From the NCBI GenBank assembly GCA_022605955.1, contig JAKCOZ010000001.1, positions 34,955,646 to 35,019,645 on the forward strand: a stretch of 64,000 bases of DNA, written 5' to 3'. Shown piece by piece: positions 22,301-37,300 of this stretch. The position numbers and the translations under genes are program-made. Within the stretch, counting starts at the first letter, position 1, and each line of letters opens with the position of its first letter. The notes below the pieces were generated by a model, which was not told the DNA's origin, made no database searches, and saw only the letters and a program-made list of their open reading frames with translations. Origin of the DNA: Rallus limicola (lineage: Eukaryota > Chordata > Aves > Gruiformes > Rallidae).

Positions 22301-25300
22301 AATGTGCCCTCATGGCTAAGAAGGACAATGGCATCCTGGGGTGTATTAGGAGGGATGTAGTTAAGAGGTCAAGAGAGGTCTTTCTCCCCCTCTACTCTGA
22401 CCTGGTGAGACCACACCTGGAATATTGTGTCCAGTTCTGGGCCCCTCAGTTCAAGAAGGACATAGAACTCCTATGAGGAAAAGCTGAGGGAGCTGGGCCT
22501 CTTTAGCTTGGAGGAGACTGAGGGGTGACCTCATTAATGTTTATAAATATGTAAAGGGTGAGAGTCAGGAGGATGAAACCAGGCTCTTCCCAGTGATGGC
22601 CAGTGATAGATCAAGGGGCAAGAGGTGCCAGCTGGAGCACAGGAAGTACCATGTGAACATAAGAAGAAACTTTTTCACTGTGAGAGTAACAGACCACTGA
22701 AACAGAGTGCCCAGAGAGGCTGTTGAGTCACCTTCTCTGGAGACATTGAAAATCCACGTGGATGTGTCCCTGTGTGATTTAGTCTAGGTGATCCTGCTGT
22801 GGCAGGGGGTTGGACTAGATGATCTTTTGAGATCCCTCCCAACTCCTAGTGTTCTATGGCAGCTGACCCCAACTGACCAAAGGGATATTCCATACCATAT
22901 GACATCATGCTCAGCATATATAGTTGGAGGAGGAAGAGGGGAATGTTCAGAGTAATGGCATTTGTCTTCCCCAAGTCACCATTACATGTGATGAAGCCCT
23001 GCTTTCCTGAAGATGGCTGAATCCCTGCCTACCCATGGGAAGTGGGGAATGAATTCCTTGTTTTGCTTTGCTAGTGTGCATGGCTTTCACTTTACCTACA
23101 GAACTGTTTTTATCTCAGCCCATGAATTTTCTCTTTTCTGATTCTCTCCCCCATCCCTCTGCGGCTTTGTGGGGCGTACTTGCCAGCTGAGTTTATGCCA
23201 CAATACCTATCCTACCCTACAAGGGGACTACATTCAATTTACAACATATTTCTTTATTCTGTCAAGAAAATTCCCAGCTGCTCAGCTGAGAGATTACCAG
23301 ACTTTCTCAGAAATAAATTTGTCACAAAGAGTCTCTGCATGCATACTTATATGTACACAAGGTTTTCTATCCATAGAGTTGGGAGAAAGACAATGGCTGC
23401 TTTGTGCTGTGTTTTCCTTCTGCACCAGTCCTAGCATTTCCCTCATTTACTTCTTAGAAGGCTTGCAATCCAACTTCAGCTGCTAAAAATCTTTGCTATG
23501 CAGAATCATTGTAAATATGGGGAGCAGTCAAGCTGGAGATAAATATACTCTTCCCTTAGATTCAGCTCCAAAATTTCATGCTGCGACAACCCACTACAAA
23601 GAAGTGCTGAGACTTGTCTTGAAAAAGCTGGTACGGCAATGAACATTTATTTCACATGGTCTATTCAATGCAGCTAAGTCAAATTTAAAGAATTCATGTT
23701 CAAATTGTTAAAAGGAGCCCTCTGATACTTGCTAGAATCCCAAATCCCAAACTTCTGCCAGATATTTTTTTTTCCCCCTTCAGCTACAAGCTTAATGTTC
23801 TTTCAGTATCAAGCAGGTGGCGTCTCAGTGGTTTTGGGCTGAGATTTATACATATCTGTAATACAAGTCAGAGATGTAATAATCTGACTTCAAACAAAAT
23901 CACTAGTACTTCAAGAAAAAAAAAATCAGAATTTGACTACAACCAGTAACATTGTTAGAACCAGTGGTTTCCAGTAGTCAGTCATGAAAATGCCTTTACT
24001 CTAGCACAAGTAACTGAGCTAAAAGAAATGGAAGTTATAGTACAAATTCCAGTTTGAGAGGTTAGTGACACAAAACACACTCTTCATAGCTTTCCAGAAG
24101 AGTTTAGAAAAAAATTAAGGATTCAGTGGTTCTGCAGCCATTTTTCAGCAGACATGAAGGTGCCGCACAATAGCTAATACTTCTGTAGATTTTCCTGGAA
24201 CTTGTTCCTGTATTGAAACCAACGAAAGCATAGCTTTAACATCTGCAATATTGGCCAGAGTCCTGAATAATTAGAGGTAGCTGCTTTGTAACTCATCAGG
24301 AGAGAAGAAAGGACAAAAAAAGGGAAGGGGGTGGAGGGAAAGAGGGCCAAAGAAAAGCAGCAGCAGTGGAGGGAGAATGGGGAAATAGGGTAGAGTCAAG
24401 AAGGCAACAACTGTCCAAAGGATGTTTATTTGCTGTGTCTTAACACTTGTTAAAGCTCAGAAACTAGAAGGAGGGTATCTGTAAAGATATGGTCATGCTT
24501 ACCTCAAGACCTCATGCTCCAAGACCAAGCGAGTTTTGAGCTTTGTACAGGGCAGAAGGCAAAAGCAAATGAACCAGATAGGCAGAGAAAAGCATTTACA
24601 GAGGAGAGGGAAAGAAGGAAGGTAGAAGATAAGAAGTGGCAAAACAGCAGGAAGACATAAAAAAATGAAAAAAAGGACATGCAAAGAAAATGCGGGTGAA
24701 ATAGGAAAAAAAACCCAACCCCACAAATCTCAACTATTGCTATTGGATTTGATATTTACAACACAAATCAGGGAATATTCTTATTTTGTGTATAGAGCAA
24801 GAGATAGAGGGAGAGAATGGAAGGAAATCAAAACATGAAGACTGTCTAGGAGATCAAGAATTGCAGCTAAGAGCAATAAGGAGCAAGCTAGAACCTTTAA
24901 TATACTCATGAAGAATGGAAAGCTATGCAGAGTCACAGAGCTAGCTCTGACACTGCTAATTCAAACCAGACATAGCTCTGACATGACTGTATTTCTCAAG
25001 GGACACCCTTCACGGCACTTTATCATGCTAAACAGTTTTGTTGTTGTTGTTTAAAGGCAGCTGGGAAACATCAAATACAGTACTGATTTGCTTTAGTCTC
25101 ACAATCCCTGTAACGTCATAATTTTGATGACAGGTTCTGACACTATAGCATGCTCAATGTCTTGTAGTTTTAGATGCACTTTTATCAAATTTAATAATTT
25201 AACACTGCTGAGCAAAAACCAAGTCTTTCAGCCTTTCAGGCAAGTGGACAAAATGTTATTTAACTTGACATTTTCAACAGAAAAGGAACAACCAGCAGAT

Positions 25301-28300
25301 TCAAGTATTTCATAAGACTATGAGGAGAAAGAGGAAGATCAAGCTGGGCTGGGAAAAAAAATAATATTCCTTCCTCTTTTTCACCTGCAGTTTCAAAATT
25401 CCACTGAACTTTGTGGAAATATAGCATTTGCAAACATTTAAAGCTCTCCTATGGTGACTCATATATTAAAATAATGAGGTGCAGCTCTTAGGAACGAACT
25501 CAGTGCTGCACATGTCTTAATTATATGTATTATTCTTTACTAGGCCTGTCTAAAAAATAGCTTTCCTGAAAAAACTTCAAGAAGGTGGCTCTAGAAAAAT
25601 ATGATTAATTATAATGCATTTCTTGTTACAAATTTTTATTTTTATATATATAAACATACATCAACATGTGTGTGCATATATCTATCTTAAAACTACAATG
25701 TCAGTACATGGAAGTAAATTTGGTTGTCAGCCAGAAGTAGCTCCTAACCAAGAAAAGGAAGGGGAGGGAATATATTTAGAAGAATATAGTCACAACTAAC
25801 TATTTCATTAAAAAAATCCCTACACAAACCACTAAAGAACATAAGGTAATTATGAATTGACTCATCACTGGAGGAAGTTTACAAGACTATCTGCACCAAA
25901 ATGGTTACTTCAATAAAGCTATACATATCTAATATTGCCTCATTCAAAACTGCAGTATAATTACAACTATAACTGTTATAGTACTTTCTGGCCTCAATTC
26001 ATACAGAGGAGCTGTACCTGTACAGAGCAAGAAATCAGTAACAGACTGCCTTACAACAGATTTTTTTCTAATAAACAGAAAATAAATTGCTTACTTCTTG
26101 GTATCTAGCAACTCCACCATTGACTGCTGCATCAATGACCCCATTTAGACACATCGTGAGAGGGTTAATATTTTGCATCTGTCGAGTCTGACATTGACTA
26201 ATCAGTGTTCTTAGCTGCTGGTTCTTATTTTCTAAGACTTCAATAGCATTCTCAAGGGGACTCATTTCCACCTGAAAGAGGAGAGAGGAAGATTGCAGAC
26301 ATACTTAATCTTTAGTTGAAAGATGAAATATATTAAAGGTATTTTTTTATTCCATTAAAAAAAAAAAAGCCAATGTTAGTCTGTGTCCTAGAGTACAGGG
26401 GCAGAAAAAGTCCTTCTCACCTAGGCTATACTCTGAGTGTACACTCTGAGAACAGAGAGAATTAATTTTATCACATAATCAAGGACCAAAGTAAATAACC
26501 CTCCCTCTTGTAGATACATTATCTGATCTTAAAAGATACTCAGCCCTTGCTGCAAAACACTCACACGTCTCAGCCTGCAGTGGAACTTTACCTGAATTAG
26601 GCTTGAGGTCATGGAGAGCTTCACCATGTTTTATGACACAGATCAGTGCTTAAGTATGGGCAAATTAATTCCCCCACTCAAAGTGAAATCAGCCACTAGA
26701 CATTATGGGTGAGGAGTCTGAATGCAAGCCTTGAGCTAAGATGATAATCAAGTTATACTCAAGGGCAGTCCTTAAGGGGGATGCACTTGTTTTCGTGAGA
26801 GGGTGAGGAAGCTTTTCTCACAGGTAGCATAAACCACGGGGAAAGCTTAAAGCTACGCAATGGCAAAAGCACAGGCCTGCAGCAGCCATAATTTACCAAA
26901 ACATACAAGTACAAATCTGAGTCATGATCCGATCTAGTCTATTGCCCAGGAAAAATTATCGCAGTAAACTTTTGGAAATGCTAACTATAATTGTATTAAT
27001 CTAGTGAGGACTCAGTAGGAGTCAACTAACCAATTTTTTTCATGTCATGCACAATTTTTTTTATTTACTGAATTCCATTTTTGGTTTTCTCTAGGAGACT
27101 CTCAGGATGGTGAACGAATGACATTTTGTTGGTATTACAGAAGAAAACCACAATAGACTTGTAGAGAAAACCCACTGCACGATGGTACCCTTCTACTTTA
27201 TGGGACTATTGCAAGACTGGCTTTGACAGAAAGCAAAATAGTTACAGATAGTTACTCTTGCACTCAACAACTGACCAGTTATTTAGAGATCTTTACATAA
27301 GGAGCACTCCTCTAAATACATTTGAAAGGTATTTAAGGATTTTCTAAGAAATATAACAACAAGGAAGGAGAAGAAATTACAACGTGTCAGTAACAGATTG
27401 CTACATTAGATCCTATTCCTACAGCTTCTGCGTAGGCACGCTTCCCTGCCCATGCTGAGAACTGGGAACTTCAACAAAGCTCTAGGCAGACACAGAGATA
27501 TGCCCACACGGTTTTTATTATAGTACAGGAACTTGGAGAATGTTTACTTTTCAAGAATACTGAAAAATATGTTAAGCTATAGATATTCTAAGTATTAAAT
27601 GTTACATCATGCTGAGTTTTATGAAAGTAATTAGCTGAACTTAAATGTTGCCTTTGGCTGCCCATTATTGTTCTCAACTTCTTTTTTCCTCAACTGTTTA
27701 AATGAATCATGAGGGTGGCTCTTAATATTAGTTTTCAAGATAAGAGAAACCAGACAACTCAAAATACTTTGGAAATAATTTTGTTGTAGCCAGCTTGACA
27801 ACTTGCTCAAAGAAGTTATAAAAAGAAATCAGATCTGTGTAATAAATCTTAAAGTAGTTCACCAAATAACACACGATTAAGGAAGTAAACCAACCCACAA
27901 TATGCATTGCAGTCAGTCTGATACTCACTACTTCACGTTTTTCCACTTCAAACCAACGCGATATTCCCGGTAAACTCTGCACCAGGATCAGTGTGGTTCT
28001 CTCCACCCACAGACTCTACAATAAACAAAACCAATTTATTTCCCTAATTTGCCTCTATGTTTCTTTTAATTACTCCCAGTTTCTTGAGGAATACATTCCC
28101 TTTATGTAAAAGAATATACATGAAAAAAAGAGTATTAGCATACAAATTTTACTGAAATGCCTGTCCCAGAAGCCTGTGACATTCATTTTTCTTACTTTCT
28201 AGGACCTGCTACTAAGCAGTAATTTCTGCTGATTCTTCACTCTTAAACATGGTATTATTCTTTAATCTATGTTGCCCCCTAATCTCCCAAAATCACAACC

Positions 28301-31300
28301 AAATTAGCATGTTAATATCTCCTTTCCAAGACAACGTCTGAGAAGAGGTAGAGTTCAGAAGCAGAATAACTTGCAAACCACACAGAAGGACCAGCTCTCC
28401 TCTGGGAAGTTCTATTTGCGATTCTGCAATGCATGGCTGGTGGGATACTCAAATGTACTACTGCTCAACAACTTTGTGCAAGAGGTTTGTGCTCACACTA
28501 AACATATTAAAATAAAGTCTTAAGCTTTAATTAGAGGAAATTTAGCTCATTTATCACCCTTACAGCTCTTTCTTGTAACCTTATAGCAAAATGATTATGG
28601 GATAATTCTTTTTGTGTCTGAACACCAGAATATATTCTGCATCAGGATTGAAGTTTTTTCTAGTGGGTCAGAATTAAAATTACACCCGAGGAACGTCAGA
28701 TGAATTTTCAGTGTGACATATTTATTAGTAGGAACAGAAGTCATTTACATATTAGGAAAGGAACTATTGCTTGTCCCTGAGACAAATCTCTAAGTTCACA
28801 GACGGTTTTTATTCTTGCTATCACATCACAGGAACAGAACATTATATGCTGCAATGTAGTCAAAACTGTCCCTCTCTTGCTCTAAGGAGAGGTAACTTTT
28901 GGCAGTCCTACCCATCCCCCAGATTACCTACTTAACAACACTTGGTTTGTCTTACAAACTTATCTGGAGGCTGTTTAGCCATCTCCAGTTCTGCCTTCTG
29001 TGTATCACTAATACGAAAACAAATGGGTAATTTTTTTCTCTGCTATTCCCATATATAAAAAGACCATATATTTTTCATATCATTTAAATGAAAATGAAAA
29101 GTGAAACAGTCAAACCCGAGCTACTGTCTCCTCTAGAGAATTTTTTTATATCCGGCTCAGTTAAATAACAGAACAGTAGACCATCTTTCAGTAACACAAC
29201 CTTTGTTACAAATGTTACGATGACTTTACCTTGAATTCATTCTCCTTGTCCTTGGTCCCTTTGTGAAACGGCCTGTCATACCGGAATCGCCAGATGTGAT
29301 TTACTTTGTAAAAGCTTTTGATGTTATCAGGAATGCCGTCTCTCTGCAGGACTTCCTGGTTTTCTGGAATTGGTGTCACTGCATAAATCTGCAAATCTGT
29401 ATGAAAAGAGTTAAGGCTATCCCACTTCTTTCAAATTGGCATCGCATATTGGCTCCTGAAGCATGAAAGAAGAATTTTTTAAAAAACTGTGTATCATGAA
29501 ATGCTTCTAGATTATTACTGGCTTGGGAAAGGAACCTGAGAGATTTTTTTGATGGCTTGGGATTCCTTTGTACTGTTTTGTTGAAAATTTCTTATTTATT
29601 TTTGAAATAGAGCTGCTTACAGGGAATAGTACATGGAGTAAAGGGATTTAATTAAATTTTCTTACAAGCAATATGTCATGCCATGCTAACATTATGTTGC
29701 ATTGTAAGAACCTGATTTGCTGTAACTTGAACCGATACACCATTATCACAGCAGTGACAGTTCTACAAGTATTTTTGGCTAAAGTAAGGATCTTAATAAC
29801 CTGCCAAAGAATTTTTAAATAAAACCAACAATTACACAAAAAGAATTCCAAACATAATAGAGTGGCTGGGACAAATTGCAGGGGAATTTTCACCTACCAT
29901 TTATTTCAGTGAAGGCACATTGTCACTGAAATTTGCTATAGGTGTACCTACATTTCTTTAAAAGTGTGAAAGACATAACTGCAGTGTAAGGGTTTGTGAT
30001 TATGTGGATACACTGTGCTTCTGCCTGAAAGATGGTCTCATCTGGCTGATTAGCATGTTGCATAGCAATGGCATGTGGGAACTCATTCAACATTCGCTGC
30101 TGGAAGGCCTCCAGCCTTTCATAGTCATGTCCTCGGCAAACAAATTCCTTATTCTGAGCAGAATAAGAAAAAAACACAAAAAACAAACAACAAGAGCAAG
30201 TTATTTGAAAATAATTGTGTATCATTAAATAGGTCCGAACACAAGATCCTAAATATAGACTTTCCAGTCAATTTTTACATCATTTTAAGAAGAGGTGGAA
30301 AAAAGAAACAAAAGGCAAGAATGAAAATAAGAAATCTAGAAAGAACAGCTTAATTACGAGGAAGAAAATTTATCATATAGTTTTACTTACAAGTCTGGAA
30401 AAACATTATACTTAAAGTTTTAATAAAAATCTGAAGGGAGAAATTGTTCTCTTTTGATTAAAGTATGCAGCTAGCATAACATATCAGATTGTATCAAATA
30501 CAAAACAAAAATATCTTGCAATGGACAGTTAAGACAATGAAACGAGTTGCAAGTCCTTTCCAGGGGGAACCAGGAAACTCTGCTTTGAAGTCATACAAAT
30601 CTTAAGAAAAACATGGTGTAAGAAAATGGTAGAATACATTTGATTTGCCTGATTCTCTAAATGTTTATTCCTGGCTCCAACACAATTTATTTTACCTGAA
30701 TGCCCACTATGAAGTTGCACCAGTATTTTCCTGAGATTGTGCAACACGAATACAGGCACAATGTACAGTCTATATTAAAGTTGATATGCCTGGATTAGGA
30801 GTAGCCATTGGAACTAGTCACTGATGGTGATGGTGCCAAGGGCTTCCTGTAGCTCTGGACAGCAATGTTAGTTTGCTTCTGCTTGTACACATTTAAAATA
30901 AGGAAATATCTTAACCAATTTTCTAAAAGCACTGTTAAATGACTTTTCTTTTAAAATTCATATTAGAAAATTCTAAAGAGCCATTACTAATGTGTTCCTC
31001 TTGAGGCAACATTTTAGATAGAAACAGTTCTTGTCCTTTTAGTATCTTGACAACAAAGACAAATTGAATTCTGACAGCCTGGACTTTCATGGAAATTGCT
31101 ACAAGAGATAATTACGAATTAAACTGTGAAAGCCTTTTACTGAAGCTTTATTCTCTATTCCTTCTACAGCAGTCATAACCATACTTATAAACTGCTTTGT
31201 CATAAAAAATAATTATTAAATGTAATAAGTTTTGAAATGTTCCTTGTTGATGCTGCAAGCATAAATCTGTGCTATGTACATTTAACTTGGAAAATGCATA

Positions 31301-34300
31301 AATACTTCCTGATCAGATGCATAAGCAGTCAAAGACCTACAGGTCTGAAAGAACTACTCTATTGTGCAAATTCTTACAACACTTTTACTTCATTAGTTGA
31401 CAGTAAACTAAACATCTTGCTAATTAACATTTTCAAATTGTTTTATACAGATGTATAGATGACTGCTAGGAAATATAATGACCATCAGACTCTTTTTGTG
31501 CATAACTTTCAGAGGATACAGTTTCATGCTATATTTACAAATTGGAATTTGACATTTTCTCCACCAAAGTGGCAAAGAAAAATCTGGTTTTTAGGCCTTT
31601 GCCATACAGAGGAGATTCCTTTATCACTTATGTGAATTATCCCTGGAAGAGGAGCTTGGATTATGATTGCAGCATCTCTGTGAATCAGATGGATTCTGCT
31701 GTCTTCCCAAGGTAACAGTCAATGCATCTAAACCACTGCAGACTGTGGAAAAAGGGAACTGTATACACAACTAATACTTTTAAGGGCACTTCATTAACTT
31801 CAGAATCCAAGAGTAGTGTTTAAGAGTAACTTTATGTATCTTGTCAGCTTTAGCACACTGATAATCAAAGAAACTCAGCATGTTGAATTTTTCAGTCACA
31901 TGAAAAAAAAAAAAAAAAAGGAACCTGGGAATGCAATTACTTAAATGCTAAATTACTGACCGCCCCACTTCTAAGGGATACCTCTTCTGACAGCCACCAG
32001 CAGAAATAGAACAGGATAAAGGGAACTAACTAACATGAACAGGAGGTGTCGGTCTATGGAATAGCATAGGTGCATGGTTTCCAACATAAATTTGAATATT
32101 AAGTTTATGTGGGACTCTGAAAGCCTATCATTTGTGTTTCCACTAGACAGGACCTTTTCTTAACCCTGAAAAGATGAGGAGATTTCATTAATTACCATGA
32201 AGAACTCCTTGTTTCTCATAGAATAGGAATGTGTATATGATATGATCCAATTATCACATAGAGAAAGCAATTAGGAATGACAGCATCAATTCCAAAATTG
32301 CTCCATTCTGTTTATTTTCAAATCACTTACTCTCAAGAAGAATGGGAACTTTTTCCCATAGAATCCAACTCGGAAAAATTCTGGCTCCAAACGCTGTTGA
32401 TCCATAATTTTATCATACAAAGATGCTTCCATCATCTGGGTGAGATTGATAAAAAAATAGGATTAGTCTTTTTTCACAAACAGATTTTTATCTTAAGCTA
32501 TCACAAAAGGAAGGGTCTTTTAGCATACTGGTCTGGAGTACTGGAATTGCAATGCATCTCTGAGCAACAATAAGGACATCCAGAGGTTTCCAAATGCATC
32601 AGATTAAATAATTATACCTCTTAATGACCTGAAAGACTCCGAGAATTTTAAGGCAACCCCAAAATTTTTAAATATTTTAAGAAGGTAAAATATTAATGAC
32701 AACATGCAAAGATACTTAACCAAAAATGGAAGCAACAGAAACACAGTTTGAAACATATGACCCAGTAATTTGCTAATCATCAAAACACATGGCAGTAATA
32801 CGGTCAGTTTCATCAGCAAAGTCTAATTTCCATATTCAAGAGAGTTGAGCCCACATCGTACCAGACTCCAATGATTTAAGTGTAAAATGTGAGTTCCTTA
32901 AAAAATCTCAGAATAGCAATTAACATTATTTTTGGTCAATACATCCTGCTTTTATTTCACTCAAAACGCTGACACAAAGTGAACTTAAAAAACAAAGTCC
33001 CTTTTTTCCTGAGATTTCAGCAAAGTATTTTCTGTTCGGAAGTTTTTAATACTGTGGGGGAAAACAAAACTCCAGTGTTAGCCCTATTTTATGTAACGCA
33101 GACAGCTATTTAATGTGTATTAAGTATCAATAGTTGATTAATTATATTGCTATAAGAAATCCCCGTACCTCCATTTTTGGATAAACATAAGTGGCACAGA
33201 TAGATTAGAAGGGTATTTCCCAATTCAAGCCCAAAACACATTAGGTACAACTAATTAAACATGTATAAACTAATTATTTTATTCGCATGATGGTAGTCAG
33301 TTTGCTTTTCCTTATAGGATTCTGCCACTGGGATATCGACATGTATTTGGGATAAGCGGATGAGAGGGACTAGTACCACAACACAGCTCTGTGTTGAGAA
33401 TATGGTATGATGCTCTTAAGCAGCTCTGGATTCAGTGTACTTCAGTCAAGTACATGTGCAGAAAATTTAAAGAGGAAGCTGTAATATAAAATTGAATCCA
33501 TCAGAAGCAGACAAGGAAAGGGAAGACTAAATAATATATGATATCAGAACGAAGAAAGACACAATGCTTAGTGTTCTACGAAAAATGGGAGAGAAAGCAG
33601 GAAGACCATGCCAGGAAAGATTTGTTTTGGCTAGATGATATCAAAGAGACCATATTTTTAAGCAGTAAATTAAAAAAAATTGCAAATGTCTACATTGCTT
33701 GTTGCAAGCCGTTTGCTCGCAATTACAACTGCAAAGATACACTGCTGCTCCTAGCAAAGGACTGCAAAGAGCACATTTCCCTGGATGGACTCTAGGAAAC
33801 CAATGAAGGTGAATTTGCAATGTAATTCTTCTGCCTAAGCACACACACAAAAAGGGTGCTGCACAGACACTAACATTTCATGATCACTTATTTCCCATTT
33901 TTTTTCAAAAAGCTCACACTCCTTTTTTATAACCTTTTATCATAGAAAACATCCACATAATTAAAAAGTAAAGTTTGTGATCCAAACCCAAGGACCATTC
34001 TGCAGCACATTTCCTTTTCTAAGTAGATATTTTATAACCCAAATCAAAAACCTTTTGAATCTCTAATTGATGAAAAGTACTCAGGTACATTACCCTCATC
34101 TTGCTGAGGTTTCTGTAGTCATAGTAGCTCTCATACTGTTCTGCAATTTTCCTGCACAAGATAATGCCGTTTTCCCAACACTGCAAGCAAGTAAAAGATT
34201 TTCAGTAACTTCAAAGCCACTTTTTGACAACTCATGATTTATTAGTGGTCTGTTCTTTCTGTAGCAAGCCATACGTCAAGTAACTGAAAATACTTAAACA

Positions 34301-37300
34301 TTTTGTCCAGTAGACATATGGATAAACTGCTGAGTAATACAGATAAATCCTCTGAAGAATCAAAAATATATTTAGAGACTCAGACAAAAATTCTTACAGG
34401 ACTGTCACTGCACAAGACAGAAGTCACTGCAAGAGTGATATCTTTAGATACTGCACAGAGTATTCAACACACTATGGTACATTTAACACACTATGGTTTT
34501 TAAATTTTAGAACCGTATTCCTATATACCATGCAAGTTAAACTCTATTACAGGTGATTACAGGATTTTTGGAAAAAAAAAACCCTGATCATCAACATCGG
34601 TTTGATTACATTTACTAGACTTCCATGGATATTACACTAGCTACACAAAATTGTGATGAATTGCTTGTTTACCAGCAAGACAAATCATCACATAAAGCAT
34701 ATGTAAAGTGTCAGACTACAAGATAATTAACTCTTGCTTAATTCAGAATAAGCATTCTCAGTGATTACAATGAACTGTGATCCCCAAAACCCATTCCTTT
34801 TTACAGACTCTGCAATTACTATTCTAAAAGATAGAAAGTGATTTACAAAGTATAAACATAGTTCTTATAATCCCAAAGCCTGATTTTTTTTCCCTCACTT
34901 GGTCACTAACTTAATTTCATCAGCTTTGTATGGCTGGTTTTCACCACCTTTAAAATGGGGAGGAATTGATACTGTCTTTTATGAAGCACTCTGACAGTTA
35001 CAAAGTGAATTACTACACAAGTGCAAGTTAATCTTACATGTAAGTGTAGGATGTCTAGGATACAGACCCAGGATTTGAAGCAAACTACGGTGTCGCTAAG
35101 TAACTGCTTAATCAAGCAACGACAAACACTTCCCCTCCATATGAGCAAAGACTGCAACTCTGGAAGTAAGGTCCTAAAAATGAATGAAACTATCCTTTCT
35201 GGATCCACTTAGTAAAACAGGACTATTTTACCTTTCCCCTATCAAAGTTCTGAATGATGGTCAGATGGAGACACTCTTTACGTTGCCACTCTGTTTGCAT
35301 GGGGTAGTTGAGAAATTCCCTCAGTGGCCGATCAGACCACTCCAACAGCTCATCATACAGCAGGAGTGTGTAGGCAGCCTCTACAAGACAAATTATAGCA
35401 TGGTATTGATGAACACCAAACAAATAAAACAGTCAAACAAAGTACACAGAAATGTGGATGCTCTTGCTAAGATGCACCTTTTTAATGGGTAACTGATTTA
35501 TTTCAAATATAAGACAGATGGTAGTGCTGGGTTTGGCTAGAGTTACTATCTACAGCTATAATAAATTCATCCTACAATTTGCACACTCTATTTAATCTGG
35601 AGTTACTGGGACAGTCTCCCTGGAGTCTGACAATGCAACGGGAGCAGAGAAATTGAGCAACAATTTCCTGTTAATGCCTAGTTTCCCCTGCTGCTAAGGA
35701 GAAACTCTCAATGGCTCTGCTGTCTAAGCAAGGGAACAAGGACCAGAGGATGAAGAACATCAGTGGAGAAAGAGGAAAAAAGACAGACGGGACCGTTGAC
35801 ACAATCCAAAAGAGATCAGGGTGGGAAGGGAAATGGAGAGGCACACGTTTACTTAACAGACTGCATTCCTTCCATAATAGAAATAAATGCCTCATACCTG
35901 AGTCTTAACACTCTACTGCAACAAATAATTTAGAAGTGCACCCACAAATCTATATATTTATTTATAGGTTTAGAAGGAATCAAACTTATTTTTGCTATCT
36001 GGTCAGAGAACTGTGTAGTACTCTTTAGAACACGGTTCGTAGAAGTTATCTGGGAGTATCAGAATTATTAGTTTTACTTCCATTTAAATTCCGTTAAGCT
36101 GTTAACAACAAATCATTCAAAATTATAAGGAAGCAAAAGATAACAGAGCATAAATACATGTCAGGATAGCTCATATGAAAGTTTTCTAAAATAAAATGGC
36201 CATACTGGACAAAAGGTCTGAAGGATCCCTCCACCAGCATCTTGTGTCTGGCTGTGGCCAACATAACAAATAACATATTGGTACCTCTGGCAGAGGTCTG
36301 TAACTATTGTCTCTGTCCCAAAACAGTAAGAGGAGATAAACAGGGTTGACTCATGATGGAGGAAATTCAATTTATAGAGTAGAGAGTCAAAAACCTACAC
36401 ATTTCCAAGATGGATAGATACCAAGACAATCTCATTACACTTCTCAGGTGGCTGAGGGGACACAAGAGAAATCAGTGTATTTATGTGCTTCAGCCACAAG
36501 AGAGTTATATTTATAGCTACAACTGAGTGCTGATTTGAAGTTATGTTTATATTGGAAAGGGTTTTGGTGGTTTTATTTTTGTTTGGTTTGGGGTTTTTTT
36601 TTGTTTGTTTTTACAGAGGATTATTGGAAATAATCATACGGAGAAAGGACAGAAGAAATCTTTTAAGAGCAAGTTGGCTTCATCCCTAGAATGAAAATGT
36701 GCAGTGAGCGAACTGATGGTGCAACAAGCAGGAATGCCACTGAAGTACGAAACTTCTTTTCCTACTTCCATGTACTTTAGATCAGCTGATTCAGAAGAGG
36801 TCTGTGTGCTGGCACTGATTGAGAAAGCAAGACAATGGATTACATAAGTCTGTTTTCTAGCAGAAAGACTCTATCCCAGTGTCACGGGTGTGAGGCAATC
36901 CTTCCTTAAGGCTCTCAAAGCCAGGAAAAAAATCTGGAATCCACCATGGCAAAGAATGCAAAAAGCACATGTTAATAATAGATACACAACAAACATAGCA
37001 AAGTCCTGCAAATAAATATTGAGAAAAATACTGTTTAAAATAGAAACAGATGTCTTAATAAAAGAAAATTAGGTTCCTGTAACTGCTGAATGTAAACTGG
37101 ACATACAGTAGCAGCCCATGAGTAAAAGGAACTCAACATGGCTTAAAGAGTTGCTAAGATCTGTTATGTAAAACCAGGAAACAACTAGTTTTGTACAAAA
37201 GCCAGCTGGGGCAAGGAAACTTCTTGATAATCAAAACTCTCTTGTGATTCACTACTGCCAGGTCACATGAGGAAATTAAAATCTCTCCTTAATGTATCCT

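Larger units (their letters stand above)
26272..35231. other. DOCK4 introns between exons 10 and 16: no further elements seen
   Basis: Six introns of 0.6-2.2 kb. Outside the exons I see only AT-rich unique-looking DNA, an A17 run at 31903-31919, and a short near-tandem repeat of AACACACTATGGT around 34467-34498. Confidence 0.5.

Noticed and set aside
21964..22476. 170-codon + strand open frame as a host gene
   Set aside because: It is the chance fusion of LTR sequence with the CR1 ORF2 C-terminal region.
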